A DNA stretch of 34,157 bases from an uncultured Eubacteriales bacterium (lineage in GTDB: Bacteria > Bacillota > Clostridia > Oscillospirales > Oscillospiraceae). Both the position numbers and the translations under genes were made by a program. Location: contig URDG01000029.1 in assembly GCA_900546515.1 (NCBI GenBank), positions 1-34,157 on the forward strand, in the 5' to 3' direction. Under the pieces are notes generated by a model, which saw only the letters and a program-made list of their open reading frames with translations, searched no databases and had not been told where the DNA came from. Numbering within the stretch: the stretch's first letter is position 1; the number at the start of each line of letters is the position of its first letter. Below are positions 1 to 8,425 of this stretch, one piece after another.

Positions 1-235
1 CCCGAAGTTCTGAGCCGAAACGGGCTTTTCCGAAAAGTTGCTTCGACCGAAGTCGGCGACAGATACCTTCACGACCGCACTTTTCGAGGAAGCGTCGGGG
101 TCAGGTTCGGAATGACGACAAATCTGTTTTACGCTCTTTTCTGCGGGGTTGTCGGCATATTACATTCTTCCGTATGGTCGCTGTCGCTTGCCGCATATTA
201 TCTTGTTCTCGGTCTTTTGCGGGCGCATCTTTTCC
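1..235. other. Leading stretch without a recognised gene
   Basis: No convincing coding sequence is visible before the first gene. A plus-strand frame stays open from base 1 to 492, but after about base 250 it becomes a shadow of the gene at 236-880, and its protein is low-complexity and unlike a real family. A small perfect inverted repeat, CTTCG-AC-CGAAG, sits near bases 42-53. I see no clear promoter. Confidence 0.4.
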
Positions 236-880
236 ATGCATACAAAGTCCGCAAAGAAAAAGGCGGGCTTCAAGCTCCCCAACATACCGGTGAGCACCGT
301 CATATCCATTGCCAGCGCGATATTCAGCTTCATCTGCCTGCTGACGGTCAGCTCCATAAAGAGCAATATAAGCGACAGCACCAAGACGGTGATGAACGGC
401 GTCAACCAGCTCCAGACCAATATCACCGCAATAGAGGACCGGCTCAGCGGACTGGACAGCACCGTCGCAAGCGTGCAGCAGGATGCGTATAACCAGCTTG
501 CAAGCCAGACGATCAACATCACGAAGGATCTTCTGAGCCTTACCGGCCCCGTTACCCTGAATAAGACCGCGATAATGTTCACGGTGAAGGCCAAGGGCTC
601 ACTGAGCGTGAACACGTCGTTCAACTGGCAGAAGTACAACGAGACCACGGGAGACTGGACAAATATCGTGTTCACGGGTCAGGGCACGTCGAACGAGGAG
701 TACGGCCTGCGGCTTGAGAACAAAGCCCCGGTGGACGGCGAGTATGAGTCCATACTCTGGGCGAGCGGCATCACCAAGGCTGCCGAGGGCACCTACCGCT
801 GCGTGATAAAGGATACCAACGGCATCACAAAGACAAGCTCTCAGGCAACGGTTTCGGTCACGGACACTGCTGCGACATAA
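236..880 (+). CDS. Membrane-anchored coiled-coil protein with C-terminal Ig-like domain
   Basis: This 214-residue protein is not a family I can name. It has a short basic N-terminus (KSAKKK, residues 4-9), one hydrophobic segment (about 18-38) that should anchor it with the C-terminus outside, a polar, helical, coiled-coil-like stretch (about 42-100), and a beta-rich C-terminal domain (about 100-208). That domain looks immunoglobulin-like: Trp131 is in the core-Trp position and EGTYRCV (184-190) matches the Ig strand-F Tyr-x-Cys pattern. The usual strand-B cysteine is absent, so no classical disulphide is possible. I chose ATG 236 because the membrane helix follows at the right distance. A TTG at 149 in the same frame would add 29 residues. 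Neither start has a good ribosome-binding site. It is probably a surface or envelope protein of unknown function. Confidence 0.6.
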   Translation: MHTKSAKKKAGFKLPNIPVSTVISIASAIFSFICLLTVSSIKSNISDSTKTVMNGVNQLQTNITAIEDRLSGLDSTVASVQQDAYNQLASQTINITKDLLSLTGPVTLNKTAIMFTVKAKGSLSVNTSFNWQKYNETTGDWTNIVFTGQGTSNEEYGLRLENKAPVDGEYESILWASGITKAAEGTYRCVIKDTNGITKTSSQATVSVTDTAAT

Positions 881-916
881 TCAGACAGACACACAGTGCT
901 ATAATAAAAAAGGCTG

Positions 917-950
917 AGGGGCTTGAACCAAGCCCCTTGCTTTATCTTTA
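917..950 (+). terminator. Intrinsic terminator after the Ig-like protein gene
   Basis: GGGGCTTG (918-925) pairs perfectly with CAAGCCCC (929-936) around an AAC loop, extended by A917-T937. A T-rich tail follows (TTGCTTTATCTTT). It lies between the stop codon at 880 and the next start at 975, so it separates the two genes. Confidence 0.7.
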
Positions 951-974
951 CATGCGAGAAACGGAGGAAGCTGT

Positions 975-1493
975 ATGGCCCTCGATAAGGATTTTTTTGA
1001 CGGGATACACATCGACGTCGTCAAAAAGAAATATTACAACGCCAACAAGGTGAACGCCCTGCTCGCCGATATTCAGGCGCAGGCACAGGCGCTGACTGAG
1101 GAGAACGCGGACATGAGGGCTCAGCTTGCCCGTCTTAACGGACAGAAGGAGGATATCGGCGCGGCGGTGCTGTCCGCCCAGCAGATATACCGCGAGATCG
1201 TAGATAAGGCGAACGTGCGCGCGGCGGAAATAGTCGCCGAGGCAGAGCAGCGCCGCGCGGAGATACAGGAGGAGAACCTCCGGCAGCAGGAATACGCCGT
1301 GAAGCGCGTGGAGAGCTGCTTCTCGGCGCTGCGTGAGCAGCACATGGCCGCTATAGAGGAGCTGAACGCCGAGTGGCAGGAATTCCTCTGCGGGCTGTAC
1401 TCGCCCGAAGAGGGCGCGGAGAGCGAGCTGCCGCAGGATATTGACGACAAGCTCGCCGCGATCGCGGGAAGCCTGAGCAGTCTGGACGAATAA
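975..1493 (+). CDS. DivIVA-like coiled-coil protein
   Basis: The 172-residue soluble protein is mostly one long charged helix (about residues 25-135) rich in Ala, Glu, Gln and Arg with heptad-like spacing. It begins with a short ordered segment, then a KKKYYNANKVNALLADIQ stretch. This layout, a short N-terminal lipid-binding-like segment followed by a coiled coil, resembles DivIVA/GpsB-type cell-pole or division proteins. The similarity is in architecture more than in diagnostic residues. A good ribosome-binding site, GGAGGAAG, at 963-970 fixes the ATG at 975. The gene stands alone between two hairpin terminators. Its function is inferred and a generic coiled-coil protein is the alternative. 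Confidence 0.6.
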   Translation: MALDKDFFDGIHIDVVKKKYYNANKVNALLADIQAQAQALTEENADMRAQLARLNGQKEDIGAAVLSAQQIYREIVDKANVRAAEIVAEAEQRRAEIQEENLRQQEYAVKRVESCFSALREQHMAAIEELNAEWQEFLCGLYSPEEGAESELPQDIDDKLAAIAGSLSSLDE

Positions 1494-1510
1494 AATATTG
1501 TACCAGTATA

Positions 1511-1544
1511 AAATCTCCCCCGGACTTTTGTCCGGGGGAGATTT
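1511..1544. terminator. Bidirectional terminator between converging genes
   Basis: A perfect 15-bp stem (1511-1525 with 1530-1544) closes a TTTT loop and is very GC-rich in the middle. It lies between the stop of the plus-strand coiled-coil gene (1493) and the stop of the minus-strand phosphodiesterase gene (1594). The T-rich tail is better on the minus strand (ATTTTATA) than on the plus strand. Confidence 0.8.
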
Positions 1545-1593
1545 GCTGTCTGCCGAAAAAGCTCCGCAAGGATTTTTCCGGTAAACGTATTTT

Positions 1594-2439
1594 TTACTTG
1601 AACTTCACTTTCGGCCTGTAGAATTCAAAGATCACGGTGTCGCGGCCGGCTTCGTTGCGCGGCTCGTGCGAGGTCCAGCCCACGCGCATTGCGCCGAGAA
1701 GCTCGGACATGCGCACGGAGAGCGGACGGAAGCCGATGCGGTACGCGATGAACTGCGGACGGGCGAGGCAGTTGAAGAGCGTGTGTCCCAGAGCATAGGC
1801 GAGAGGCGCGGACATGGTCTCCGCGTCGTAAAAGCGCGTAGGCTGCGCCAGCTGCCCGCGCAGGAGATCCTTCGCGTGGAAGCGGAACCACGCCACGATC
1901 ATTGGGTTGAAGCTCTCCACACAGATGTCGCCGCGGTAGCCGGAGATGATCTCATAGGTCTTTTCGCAGAGCTCACGGTTATTCCTGCCGTTCTTGAGCT
2001 CGCAGATTATCGGGCTGCGCCCGCGGATGACGCCCAGAACCTCGGTGAACAGGGGGATGATCTGATCGCTGCCGCAGAGGCGGAGCTCTTTTAGCTCGTC
2101 ATAGGTCAGCTCATCCACGCGGGCGTGTACGCCGCAGACCCTGTCGAGCGTGTCGTCGTGGAAAACGACGACCTGCTTGTCCTTTGAAAACTGCACATCC
2201 AGCTCTATGCCGTAGCCGGCCTCCGCCGCGAGGCGGAATGCCTCAAGCGAGTTCTCCGGCACGCTCTTGTCGCGGCTGTGCAGACCGCGGTGGGCGACGT
2301 TTGTGCCCATAAACGGCTCACGCTGACGCCGGCTGGACGTGCCCGGCGCGAGAAGGAACAGCGATGCCCCGGCAGCGGCCCCGCCGATAACGGCGCCTTT
2401 AAGAGCTGCCCCGGCAATCTCTTTGTAATAGTTTTTCAT
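1594..2439 (-). CDS. Glycerophosphodiester phosphodiesterase, membrane-anchored
   Basis: This enzyme family hydrolyses glycerophosphodiesters to glycerol 3-phosphate and an alcohol. The 281-residue protein carries the GDPD signatures: AHRG with catalytic His50-Arg51, PEN with Glu62, ELDV with metal ligands Glu79 and Asp81, HDDTLDR with catalytic His94, and CELK with Glu147 and Lys149. An N-terminal hydrophobic stretch rich in Gly and Ala (about 8-32) suggests a signal anchor, so the catalytic domain may act at or outside the membrane. The ATG at 2439 is supported by GGAGGG eight bases upstream; a longer frame to 2538 exists but lies over the promoter. It appears monocistronic, with its own promoter at 2510-2538. 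It may recycle phospholipid or teichoic-acid head groups; the substrate is unknown. Confidence 0.88.
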   Translation of the reverse strand: MKNYYKEIAGAALKGAVIGGAAAGASLFLLAPGTSSRRQREPFMGTNVAHRGLHSRDKSVPENSLEAFRLAAEAGYGIELDVQFSKDKQVVVFHDDTLDRVCGVHARVDELTYDELKELRLCGSDQIIPLFTEVLGVIRGRSPIICELKNGRNNRELCEKTYEIISGYRGDICVESFNPMIVAWFRFHAKDLLRGQLAQPTRFYDAETMSAPLAYALGHTLFNCLARPQFIAYRIGFRPLSVRMSELLGAMRVGWTSHEPRNEAGRDTVIFEFYRPKVKFK

Positions 2440-2509
2440 AATGACCCTCCATGCGGAATGCCGCACAAATAGTAGTTTAAGACACTCGGAATCGCATTTT
2501 CTGAATTCT

Positions 2510-2538
2510 ATTCTAACACGCCTTCGGCGCAGGGTCAA
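2510..2538 (-). promoter_or_regulatory. Sigma-A-type promoter for the phosphodiesterase gene
   Basis: On the minus strand TTGACC (2538-2533) is followed after 17 bases by TAGAAT (2515-2510). It lies about 70 bases upstream of the ATG at 2439. Confidence 0.6.
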
Positions 2539-2604
2539 ATTCCTGCGGAGATTTTAAACAAATCTGAAGAATTGTAATAAACGCTGGACTTCCTTCTCCG
2601 GCGG

Positions 2605-4035
2605 TCAGTCGTCCCCGCCGAGAGCCTCTATGCCGACGGTGTTTTCGACCTTGTGAGCCCTGATGTTCTTCACGAGCAGGGAGAACACTGCGAAGCTGCA
2701 CAGGATAAGTATTGAGGAATACACGGGCAACGCGCGCCATGCGCCGGTCGCGTCGAACACAAAGCCGAGGAAGATGGGAGTGATGGTCTGTGCAGACATG
2801 CTGGCGGCATAGTAGTAGCCGGTGAATTTGCCGATCTTCTTCGAGGAGCACAGCTCCACGACCATCGGGAACGAGCAGTTGTGCACGAGCGCCATGCCGA
2901 AGCCCTTCAGCACCCATACGCCGTAGAGCGCGGCGGGGAAGGCATATTCGCCGTGCGCGCCGGTGACTCTGCCGGTCGGGGTGACAAAGCACATGAATAT
3001 CAGCGCAACGAAGGTCACGCCGAGACCGGAGGTTATCGTCCACTTGCGGCCGATCTTGTCGGCAATGCCGCCGGCGATAGCGAAGCCGACGACGGAGGCG
3101 AGGCCGCCCGCAATGGTCAGTATCATGGTCGCGCTGGAGGAGGAGTTGAGGTAGTAGATGACATAGTTGCCGATGTAGGTGCCGATGGCGTTGTCAGCCA
3201 TGAACCACAGGAACTCCGCGCCGAGAATGGCGAGGAGCATGTGTTTGTTGGCCCTGGACATGGGCTTGTCGTCGTCGACCGGGGTCTCGACCGCGGCGAG
3301 GCGTTCGCCCTCGGCCATCTCGTCTTTCATCTCTTCGGCGATCCTGTTCTCTTTTACGGTGAAGAACAGCACCAGCGCGGAGATGACCATCAGCACGGAG
3401 GCGATGATGAACGGCAGCTCGATCGTCCAGACCTTGCGCGCCTCGTCAGCCGCGTTGATATAGTCGCTGAGCTTGAGGAAGATGCCGAGCACGGTTGCAA
3501 AGGCGCCGCCGAGATAGCCCATAATGTTGATGATGCCGTTTGCCTTGGCGCGCAGCGGCTTGGGCGTGATGTCCGGCATGAGGGCGACGGCGGGGTTGCG
3601 GTACATCATCATAAAGATCAGGACTATGCCCATCATCACGACCATGCCCGCGATGTTGTTGTAGTGGAAAAACAGCGGGATGAACGGGAACGCGACAGCC
3701 GCAACGAAGGTGCCGGTGAGAATGTACGGCATGCGCTTGCCGATAGGCGTCACGGTCTTGTCGGAGAGGTTGCCGAATATCGGCAGCAGGATCAGAGCCG
3801 CGAGGTTGTCGCAGGCCATGATTATGCCGACCAGCCACTGGACGTTCAGTATCTTCGCGGGGTCTCCGGCTTTCAGCTCCGCCGAGGAGATGCCGTACAT
3901 GCGCCGGGCGAAAATATCCGTCAGAAAGGTGGGACACCAGGAGTCATAGACCTGCCACAGCAGCAGTATGCCGAAAAAGGCAAAGCCTATGAGAAAGGTG
4001 CGCTTGTAATTGAGCTTGAGTCCTGAATTTTTCAT
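2605..4035 (-). CDS. MFS transporter, GPH/SLC45-like
   Basis: A 476-residue integral membrane protein with about twelve hydrophobic segments and a charged cytoplasmic loop in the middle (around residues 205-245). The loop between helices 2 and 3 reads GNLSDKTVTPIGKRMPY (residues 88-104), the motif typical of glycoside-pentoside-hexuronide and SLC45-type carriers, which are usually cation-coupled sugar or glycoside carriers. The substrate cannot be read from the sequence. ATG 4035 was chosen because GAGG lies at proper spacing; a start ten codons upstream lacks this. The stop of the marR-type gene is only 17 bases upstream on the same strand, so the pair should be co-transcribed and the carrier probably controlled by that regulator. 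Confidence 0.82.
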   Translation of the reverse strand: MKNSGLKLNYKRTFLIGFAFFGILLLWQVYDSWCPTFLTDIFARRMYGISSAELKAGDPAKILNVQWLVGIIMACDNLAALILLPIFGNLSDKTVTPIGKRMPYILTGTFVAAVAFPFIPLFFHYNNIAGMVVMMGIVLIFMMMYRNPAVALMPDITPKPLRAKANGIINIMGYLGGAFATVLGIFLKLSDYINAADEARKVWTIELPFIIASVLMVISALVLFFTVKENRIAEEMKDEMAEGERLAAVETPVDDDKPMSRANKHMLLAILGAEFLWFMADNAIGTYIGNYVIYYLNSSSSATMILTIAGGLASVVGFAIAGGIADKIGRKWTITSGLGVTFVALIFMCFVTPTGRVTGAHGEYAFPAALYGVWVLKGFGMALVHNCSFPMVVELCSSKKIGKFTGYYYAASMSAQTITPIFLGFVFDATGAWRALPVYSSILILCSFAVFSLLVKNIRAHKVENTVGIEALGGDD

Positions 4036-4052
4036 ATTGTAATTACCTCTTC

Positions 4053-4490
4053 CTACTTGCTGCACTCCGGCATAAGCTCGTCGGAGATCACGCAGAGCAT
4101 TTCGTCGAATCTGGCCACATCCTCAGCCGGGAAGCGCTCCTTTATGCGGGAAATGACAGTCTGCTCGTATGAGCTGAGCAGGTCTATGTATTTATAGTAT
4201 TTCTCCGAGAGCACAAGGTGGTACTCGCGCCTGTCGAGATGGGAGTTCTGCCGCTCAAGATAGCCTTTTCTGATGAGGTTATTGACCTTGTAGGTGGCGT
4301 TCGATTGGGAGATGTTCAGAAAATCCGCAAACTGCCCGACAGTCGGAGTGTCCAGCATTTTTATGACTTCGAGCGAAAACGCCTCCATCGCGGAAAGCGA
4401 ACCGTCCCTCTCCCGCACGAGCTCAAACACTCTGCGATAAAATTGCAGCTTGAATTTGTCGTAAACCCCGGTAAAACTAGTCTCCAGCAT
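4053..4490 (-). CDS. MarR-family transcriptional regulator
   Basis: The 145-residue protein has the MarR fold order: N-terminal dimerisation helices, a winged helix-turn-helix (about 50-95) including TVGQFADFLNISQSNATYKV and the wing LERQNSHLDRREYHL, then a long C-terminal helix. Such proteins usually repress neighbouring transporters until a small ligand binds. ATG 4490 is preceded by GGAGG at eight bases; a GTG at 4505 sits across that ribosome-binding site and is less likely. It heads a two-gene operon with the MFS carrier. Its promoter overlaps an imperfect inverted repeat that could be its own operator (4519-4538). Confidence 0.87.
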   Translation of the reverse strand: MLETSFTGVYDKFKLQFYRRVFELVRERDGSLSAMEAFSLEVIKMLDTPTVGQFADFLNISQSNATYKVNNLIRKGYLERQNSHLDRREYHLVLSEKYYKYIDLLSSYEQTVISRIKERFPAEDVARFDEMLCVISDELMPECSK

Positions 4491-4520
4491 AGGCGCTACC
4501 TCCACATTTCAGTACCTAGT

Positions 4521-4549
4521 ATTTTATCTTAATATTACCTGTTTGTAAA
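4521..4549 (-). promoter_or_regulatory. Promoter of the marR-MFS operon with possible operator
   Basis: On the minus strand TTTACA (4549-4544), 17 bases, then TAAAAT (4526-4521). An imperfect inverted repeat with GTAnTnT/AnAnTAC arms covers 4519-4538, that is the -10 box and part of the spacer. A repressor bound there would block RNA polymerase. Confidence 0.65.
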
Positions 4550-4648
4550 CACACAAAGCCCCGGAGAAGCCAAAAAAGATGGAAAAACTTTTCGGAAATT
4601 ACTTCTTGTACAAATTGTGAATTTTATAAATCAGCGCGGGTGAAACTA

Positions 4649-4677
4649 TTGACAACACTTAGATACGGTGGTATATT
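4649..4677 (+). promoter_or_regulatory. Sigma-A promoter of the hrcA-grpE-dnaK-dnaJ operon
   Basis: Consensus TTGACA (4649-4654), 17-base spacer, TATATT (4672-4677). The CIRCE operator begins inside the -10 box, as expected for HrcA repression. Confidence 0.88.
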
Positions 4678-4702
4678 AGCACTTGAAAGCAGAGAGTGCT
4701 AA
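4676..4702 (+). promoter_or_regulatory. CIRCE operator (HrcA binding site)
   Basis: Left arm TTAGCACTT (4676-4684), nine-base spacer, right arm GAGTGCTAA (4694-4702). This matches the CIRCE consensus TTAGCACTC-N9-GAGTGCTAA with one mismatch in the left arm. HrcA bound here represses the operon until heat shock. A further exact GAGTGCTAA half-site lies at 4717-4725. Confidence 0.95.
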
Positions 4703-4747
4703 CAGTCAAACGACACGAGTGCTAATAATTGAAGCGTGGGAAAAAAG

Positions 4748-5839
4748 ATGTCTGTCAGCGAGAGAAAAAAGAAAATACTGGCTGCGGTTGTTGACGAATA
4801 CATCCGCACGGCGGAGCCGGTAGGCAGCAAGGCCATCGCGGAGCATGCGGGGCTTGGCTGCTCGTCGGCTACTATCCGCAACGAGCTTGCGGAGCTGGTG
4901 AGCATGGGCTACCTTGAGCAGCCGCACACCTCCGCCGGGCGCGTGCCCACTCCGATGGGCTACAGGATGTACGTCAACGAGCTTATGGCAAAGCAGAAGC
5001 TTTCCATCGAGGAGACGGAGGAAATGAACCGCCGGCTCAACGCAAAGCTCCAGCAGCTGGACGTCTCGATCGACGCTGTCAGCCGTCTGGCCTCCCAGCT
5101 CACAGATTACCCTGCCCTTGCCCTTACAACGCACAGTGCCGTGACGATAAAGCGCTTTGACATCATTTATGTGGATGCGAACACGTTTATTATAGTGGTG
5201 ATGCTCTCAAACAACACCGTGAAAAATAAGCTTGTGCATCTGCCGGTCTCTGTGACGGAGGCAATGATGAGAAAGCTTTCGAGCCTCTTCAACGCCAGCT
5301 TCACCGGCGTGTCAGAGGACCAGATAACCCCGCTGATGATAAGCTCTGCGGAGCGCGCAGCGGACGACACCATGGGCGTCACCTCAGTTATCGCGGCGTT
5401 TGCGATAGAGGTCCTGACCGAGGCCGATAAGCCGGCCGCTTTCATAAGCGGTGAGAACAGGCTTCTCAATCAGCCGGAGTTCAGGGATCCGGACAAGGCT
5501 CACGCGATCATGAATTATCTCTCCGGCGGCGGATATGTGCTTCCGCCGGACGAGGACATGGGCGGAACGGACGAGGTGAGAGTGCTCATCGGGCCGGAAA
5601 ATGTGGCGGAGGAGCTGAAAGGCTCGAGCGTCGTGATCGCCAGCTATGACGCGGGCGACAATACACGCGGGCTGATCGGAGTCGTGGGGCCGACGCGGAT
5701 GGATTATTCCGCCGTGGCCGCGAAGCTCAGCTTCCTCGCCGCAGGGCTCTCCCGCCGGCTTGGCGGGGGCGAGGCGCCCCCGGAGGGCCTGCATAATAAA
5801 TTGATCGTTAAGGGAGATGAACCGAATGAGCACAGATAA
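4748..5839 (+). CDS. hrcA: Heat-inducible transcription repressor HrcA
   Basis: HrcA binds CIRCE and represses class I heat-shock genes, with GroEL normally keeping it active. The N-terminal winged helix (residues 1-75) includes the family pattern SERKKKIL...VDEYI, then SSATIRNELAEL and the wing PHTSAGRVPTPMGYR. The GAF-like and inserted-dimerisation regions follow to residue 363, the usual length. ATG 4748 gives the typical MxxSERKKKIL start; a GTG at 4736 would add four residues, and neither has a strong ribosome-binding site. It is first in the operon, so it represses its own synthesis. The 3' end overlaps the grpE start. Confidence 0.95.
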   Translation: MSVSERKKKILAAVVDEYIRTAEPVGSKAIAEHAGLGCSSATIRNELAELVSMGYLEQPHTSAGRVPTPMGYRMYVNELMAKQKLSIEETEEMNRRLNAKLQQLDVSIDAVSRLASQLTDYPALALTTHSAVTIKRFDIIYVDANTFIIVVMLSNNTVKNKLVHLPVSVTEAMMRKLSSLFNASFTGVSEDQITPLMISSAERAADDTMGVTSVIAAFAIEVLTEADKPAAFISGENRLLNQPEFRDPDKAHAIMNYLSGGGYVLPPDEDMGGTDEVRVLIGPENVAEELKGSSVVIASYDAGDNTRGLIGVVGPTRMDYSAVAAKLSFLAAGLSRRLGGGEAPPEGLHNKLIVKGDEPNEHR

Positions 5840-6449
5840 AAAGAAGGAAACCGCAGCTCAGGCGGAGAAGACAGAAGAGGTCAGGGACGATGTCCATACC
5901 GAGGAGATAAACTCCGAGGAAAAGACCGTAAAGCCGTCCGAGGATAAGAAGAGCGACAAAAAGTCCAAAAAAGAAAAAGAGAAAAAGAACGACGAGGAAA
6001 AGAAAGCGGAGCAGGCCGAACAGGCGGTGAGCGAGGCTATGGCAGCGCTCAACGACAAGTATCTGAGGCTCTGCGCCGAGTATGATAATTTCCGCCGCCG
6101 CAGCCAGAAGGAAAAGGACAGCCTCTACGGAGACGTCAAGGCCGACACGCTGCTGAAGTTCCTGCCGGTGTACGACAATCTTGTGCGTGCGCTGAACACC
6201 CCGACGCAGGACGAGGCTTTCCGCAAGGGCGTTGAGATGACGATGAATCAGTTCAACACCACGATGGAAAAGCTCGGCGTGACGAAGATCGACAGTCTCG
6301 GAGAGAAGTTCGACCCGGCGCTTCACAATGCGGTGATGCATGTGGAGGATGAAGAGAAAGGCGAGAACGAGATAGTTGAGGTCTTTCAGGAGGGCTTCAG
6401 GCTCGGCGATAAGGTCATCCGTTTCGCAATGGTCAAGGTGGCCAACTGA
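5826..6449 (+). CDS. grpE: Nucleotide exchange factor GrpE
   Basis: GrpE releases ADP from DnaK. The 207-residue protein has a long, very charged, Lys/Glu-rich N-terminal tail (1-70), the dimerising long helix with EYDNFRRRSQKEKDS, and the beta-wing domain with FDPALHNAVMHVEDE and GFRLGDKVIRFAMVKVAN at the end. ATG 5826 is nine bases after AGGGAG. An in-frame ATG at 5817 touches that ribosome-binding site and is less likely. The start overlaps the hrcA stop by 14 bases, pointing to translational coupling. Confidence 0.96.
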   Translation: MSTDKKKETAAQAEKTEEVRDDVHTEEINSEEKTVKPSEDKKSDKKSKKEKEKKNDEEKKAEQAEQAVSEAMAALNDKYLRLCAEYDNFRRRSQKEKDSLYGDVKADTLLKFLPVYDNLVRALNTPTQDEAFRKGVEMTMNQFNTTMEKLGVTKIDSLGEKFDPALHNAVMHVEDEEKGENEIVEVFQEGFRLGDKVIRFAMVKVAN

Positions 6450-6530
6450 TAAATCAGGCTATTGCCGCGTGAGCGGTTTTAGTATATAAATTTTGCAAAT
6501 TACAGATCACATATACAGGAGGAAACAACA

Positions 6531-8390
6531 ATGAGTAAAATAATAGGCATAGATCTTGGTACAACAAACAGCTGCGTAGCAGTTATGGAAGGCGGAGAAT
6601 CCGTCGTCATCCCCAACGCCGAGGGCGCACGCACGACCCCGTCCGTCGTCGCATTTGCAAAGACCGGCGAGCGTATGGTAGGTCAGGTCGCAAAGCGCCA
6701 GGCCATCACCAACCCCGACCGTACTATTTCCTCCATCAAGCGCGAGATGGGCTCCAACTACAAGGTCAATATAGATAACAAGTCCTATACCCCGCAGGAG
6801 ATCTCCGCAATGGTCCTGCAGAAGCTGAAGGCCGACGCCGAGGCATATCTGGGCCAGACAGTCACTGAGGCTGTCATCACCGTTCCTGCATACTTCACCG
6901 ACGCTCAGCGTCAGGCGACCAAGGACGCGGGCAAGATCGCGGGTCTGGACGTCAAGCGTATAATCAACGAGCCGACCGCAGCCGCTCTGGCATACGGGCT
7001 CGACAAGGAAAAGAACGATCAGAAGATCATGGTCTACGACCTCGGCGGCGGCACCTTCGATGTCTCCATCCTTGAGATCGGCGACGGCGTTATCGACGTT
7101 CTCGCAACCGCCGGCAACAACCGTCTGGGCGGCGACGACTTCGACGAATGCATCACCAAGTACCTCGTTGACGAGTTCAGAAAGAGCGACGGCATCGACC
7201 TGAGCGGCGATAAGGTCGCAATGCAGCGTCTGCGTGAGGCTGCCGAGAAGGCAAAGGTCGAGCTGTCCGGCGTGACCACCTCCAACATCAACCTGCCTTA
7301 CATCACCGCCGACGCCACCGGCCCGAAGCACCTCGATGTAACGCTTACCCGTGCAAAATTCAACGAGCTGACTCATCACCTCGTAGAGAAGACCGCAGGC
7401 CCTGTAAAGCAGGCTCTGTCCGACTCCGGCCTCCAGCCCAGCGACATCACCAAGGTCCTGCTCGTCGGCGGCTCCAGCCGTATCCCCGCAGTTCAGGACA
7501 TGGTCAAGACGCTTATCGGCAAAGAGGGCTTCAAGGGCATCAACCCCGACGAGTGCGTTGCTATCGGCGCAGCCATTCAGGGCGGCGTTCTCAGCGGCGA
7601 CGTTGAGGGCATAGTCCTCGTCGACGTAACGCCTCTGTCTCTCGGCATTGAGACTCTGGGCGGCGTGTTCACAAAGCTCATCGAGCGCAACACCTCCATC
7701 CCGACCAGAAAGAGCCAGGTGTTCTCCACCGCGGCGGACAACCAGACCTCCGTTGAGGTCAACGTCCTGCAGGGCGAGCGTGAGATGGCCGCGTACAACA
7801 AGAGCCTCGGCCGCTTCCACCTCGACGGCATCGCTCCGGCACGCCGCGGCGTTCCTCAGATCGAAGTCACCTTTGATATAGATGCAAACGGCATCGTCAA
7901 CGTCTCTGCAAAGGATCTCGGCACCGGCAAGGAGCAGCACATCACCATCACCGCTTCCTCCAACATGTCCAAGGAGGACATCGACAAGGCAGTCAAGGAA
8001 GCCGAGATGTATGCGGCAGAGGATGCAAAGCGCAAGGAAGAGGTCGACGTGCGCAATCAGGGCGATCAGATGGTATACCAGACCGAGAAGACCATCAACG
8101 AGCTCGGCGACAAGCTCGACGCAGCAGATAAGAGCGAGGTCGAGAGCAAGCTGGCAGCCCTCAAGAGTGCGCTGACCGGCACCGATACCGCAGCCATCAA
8201 GGCCGCCACCGAGGAGCTCACTCAGGCCTTCTACAAGGTCTCCGAGAAGATGTATCAGGCCAACGGCGGCGCACAGGGCGCAGGCTTTGACCCGAATCAG
8301 GCTGCCGGCGGCGCAGGCCCCCAGGGCGGCAACGGCGGTCAGGACTACTATGACGCGGACTACACTGTGGTAGACGACGACAAGAAGTGA
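6531..8390 (+). CDS. dnaK: Chaperone DnaK (Hsp70)
   Basis: DnaK binds unfolded polypeptides in an ATP-controlled cycle with DnaJ and GrpE. The 619-residue protein shows IGIDLGTTNSC at the start, the phosphate-binding DLGGGTFDVS, the adenosine motif GGSSRIPAV, the hydrophobic interdomain linker VLLVD-type segment (GIVLVDVTPLSLG), the substrate domain, the lid, and a Gly/Gln-rich tail ending DDDKK. It lacks the roughly 23-residue insert of the nucleotide domain seen in proteobacterial DnaK, as is usual for Gram-positive bacteria. AGGAGG at 6517-6522 fixes the ATG. An 81-base spacer separates it from grpE, and I see no terminator there. Confidence 0.98.
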   Translation: MSKIIGIDLGTTNSCVAVMEGGESVVIPNAEGARTTPSVVAFAKTGERMVGQVAKRQAITNPDRTISSIKREMGSNYKVNIDNKSYTPQEISAMVLQKLKADAEAYLGQTVTEAVITVPAYFTDAQRQATKDAGKIAGLDVKRIINEPTAAALAYGLDKEKNDQKIMVYDLGGGTFDVSILEIGDGVIDVLATAGNNRLGGDDFDECITKYLVDEFRKSDGIDLSGDKVAMQRLREAAEKAKVELSGVTTSNINLPYITADATGPKHLDVTLTRAKFNELTHHLVEKTAGPVKQALSDSGLQPSDITKVLLVGGSSRIPAVQDMVKTLIGKEGFKGINPDECVAIGAAIQGGVLSGDVEGIVLVDVTPLSLGIETLGGVFTKLIERNTSIPTRKSQVFSTAADNQTSVEVNVLQGEREMAAYNKSLGRFHLDGIAPARRGVPQIEVTFDIDANGIVNVSAKDLGTGKEQHITITASSNMSKEDIDKAVKEAEMYAAEDAKRKEEVDVRNQGDQMVYQTEKTINELGDKLDAADKSEVESKLAALKSALTGTDTAAIKAATEELTQAFYKVSEKMYQANGGAQGAGFDPNQAAGGAGPQGGNGGQDYYDADYTVVDDDKK

Positions 8391-8425
8391 TCCTTACCCC
8401 CGGCTATTTCAGAAAGTATTAAAGC

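Noticed and set aside
2881..4026. Long plus-strand open frame (381 codons) opposite the MFS gene
   Set aside because: The protein is rich in Asp, Glu, His, Gly and Arg with no membrane or family pattern, and lies antisense to a clear MFS carrier. It is a by-product of GC-rich codon use.
6507..7940. Minus-strand open frame (477 codons) opposite dnaK
   Set aside because: It is the mirror of a highly conserved dnaK, with no ribosome-binding site and a biased composition.
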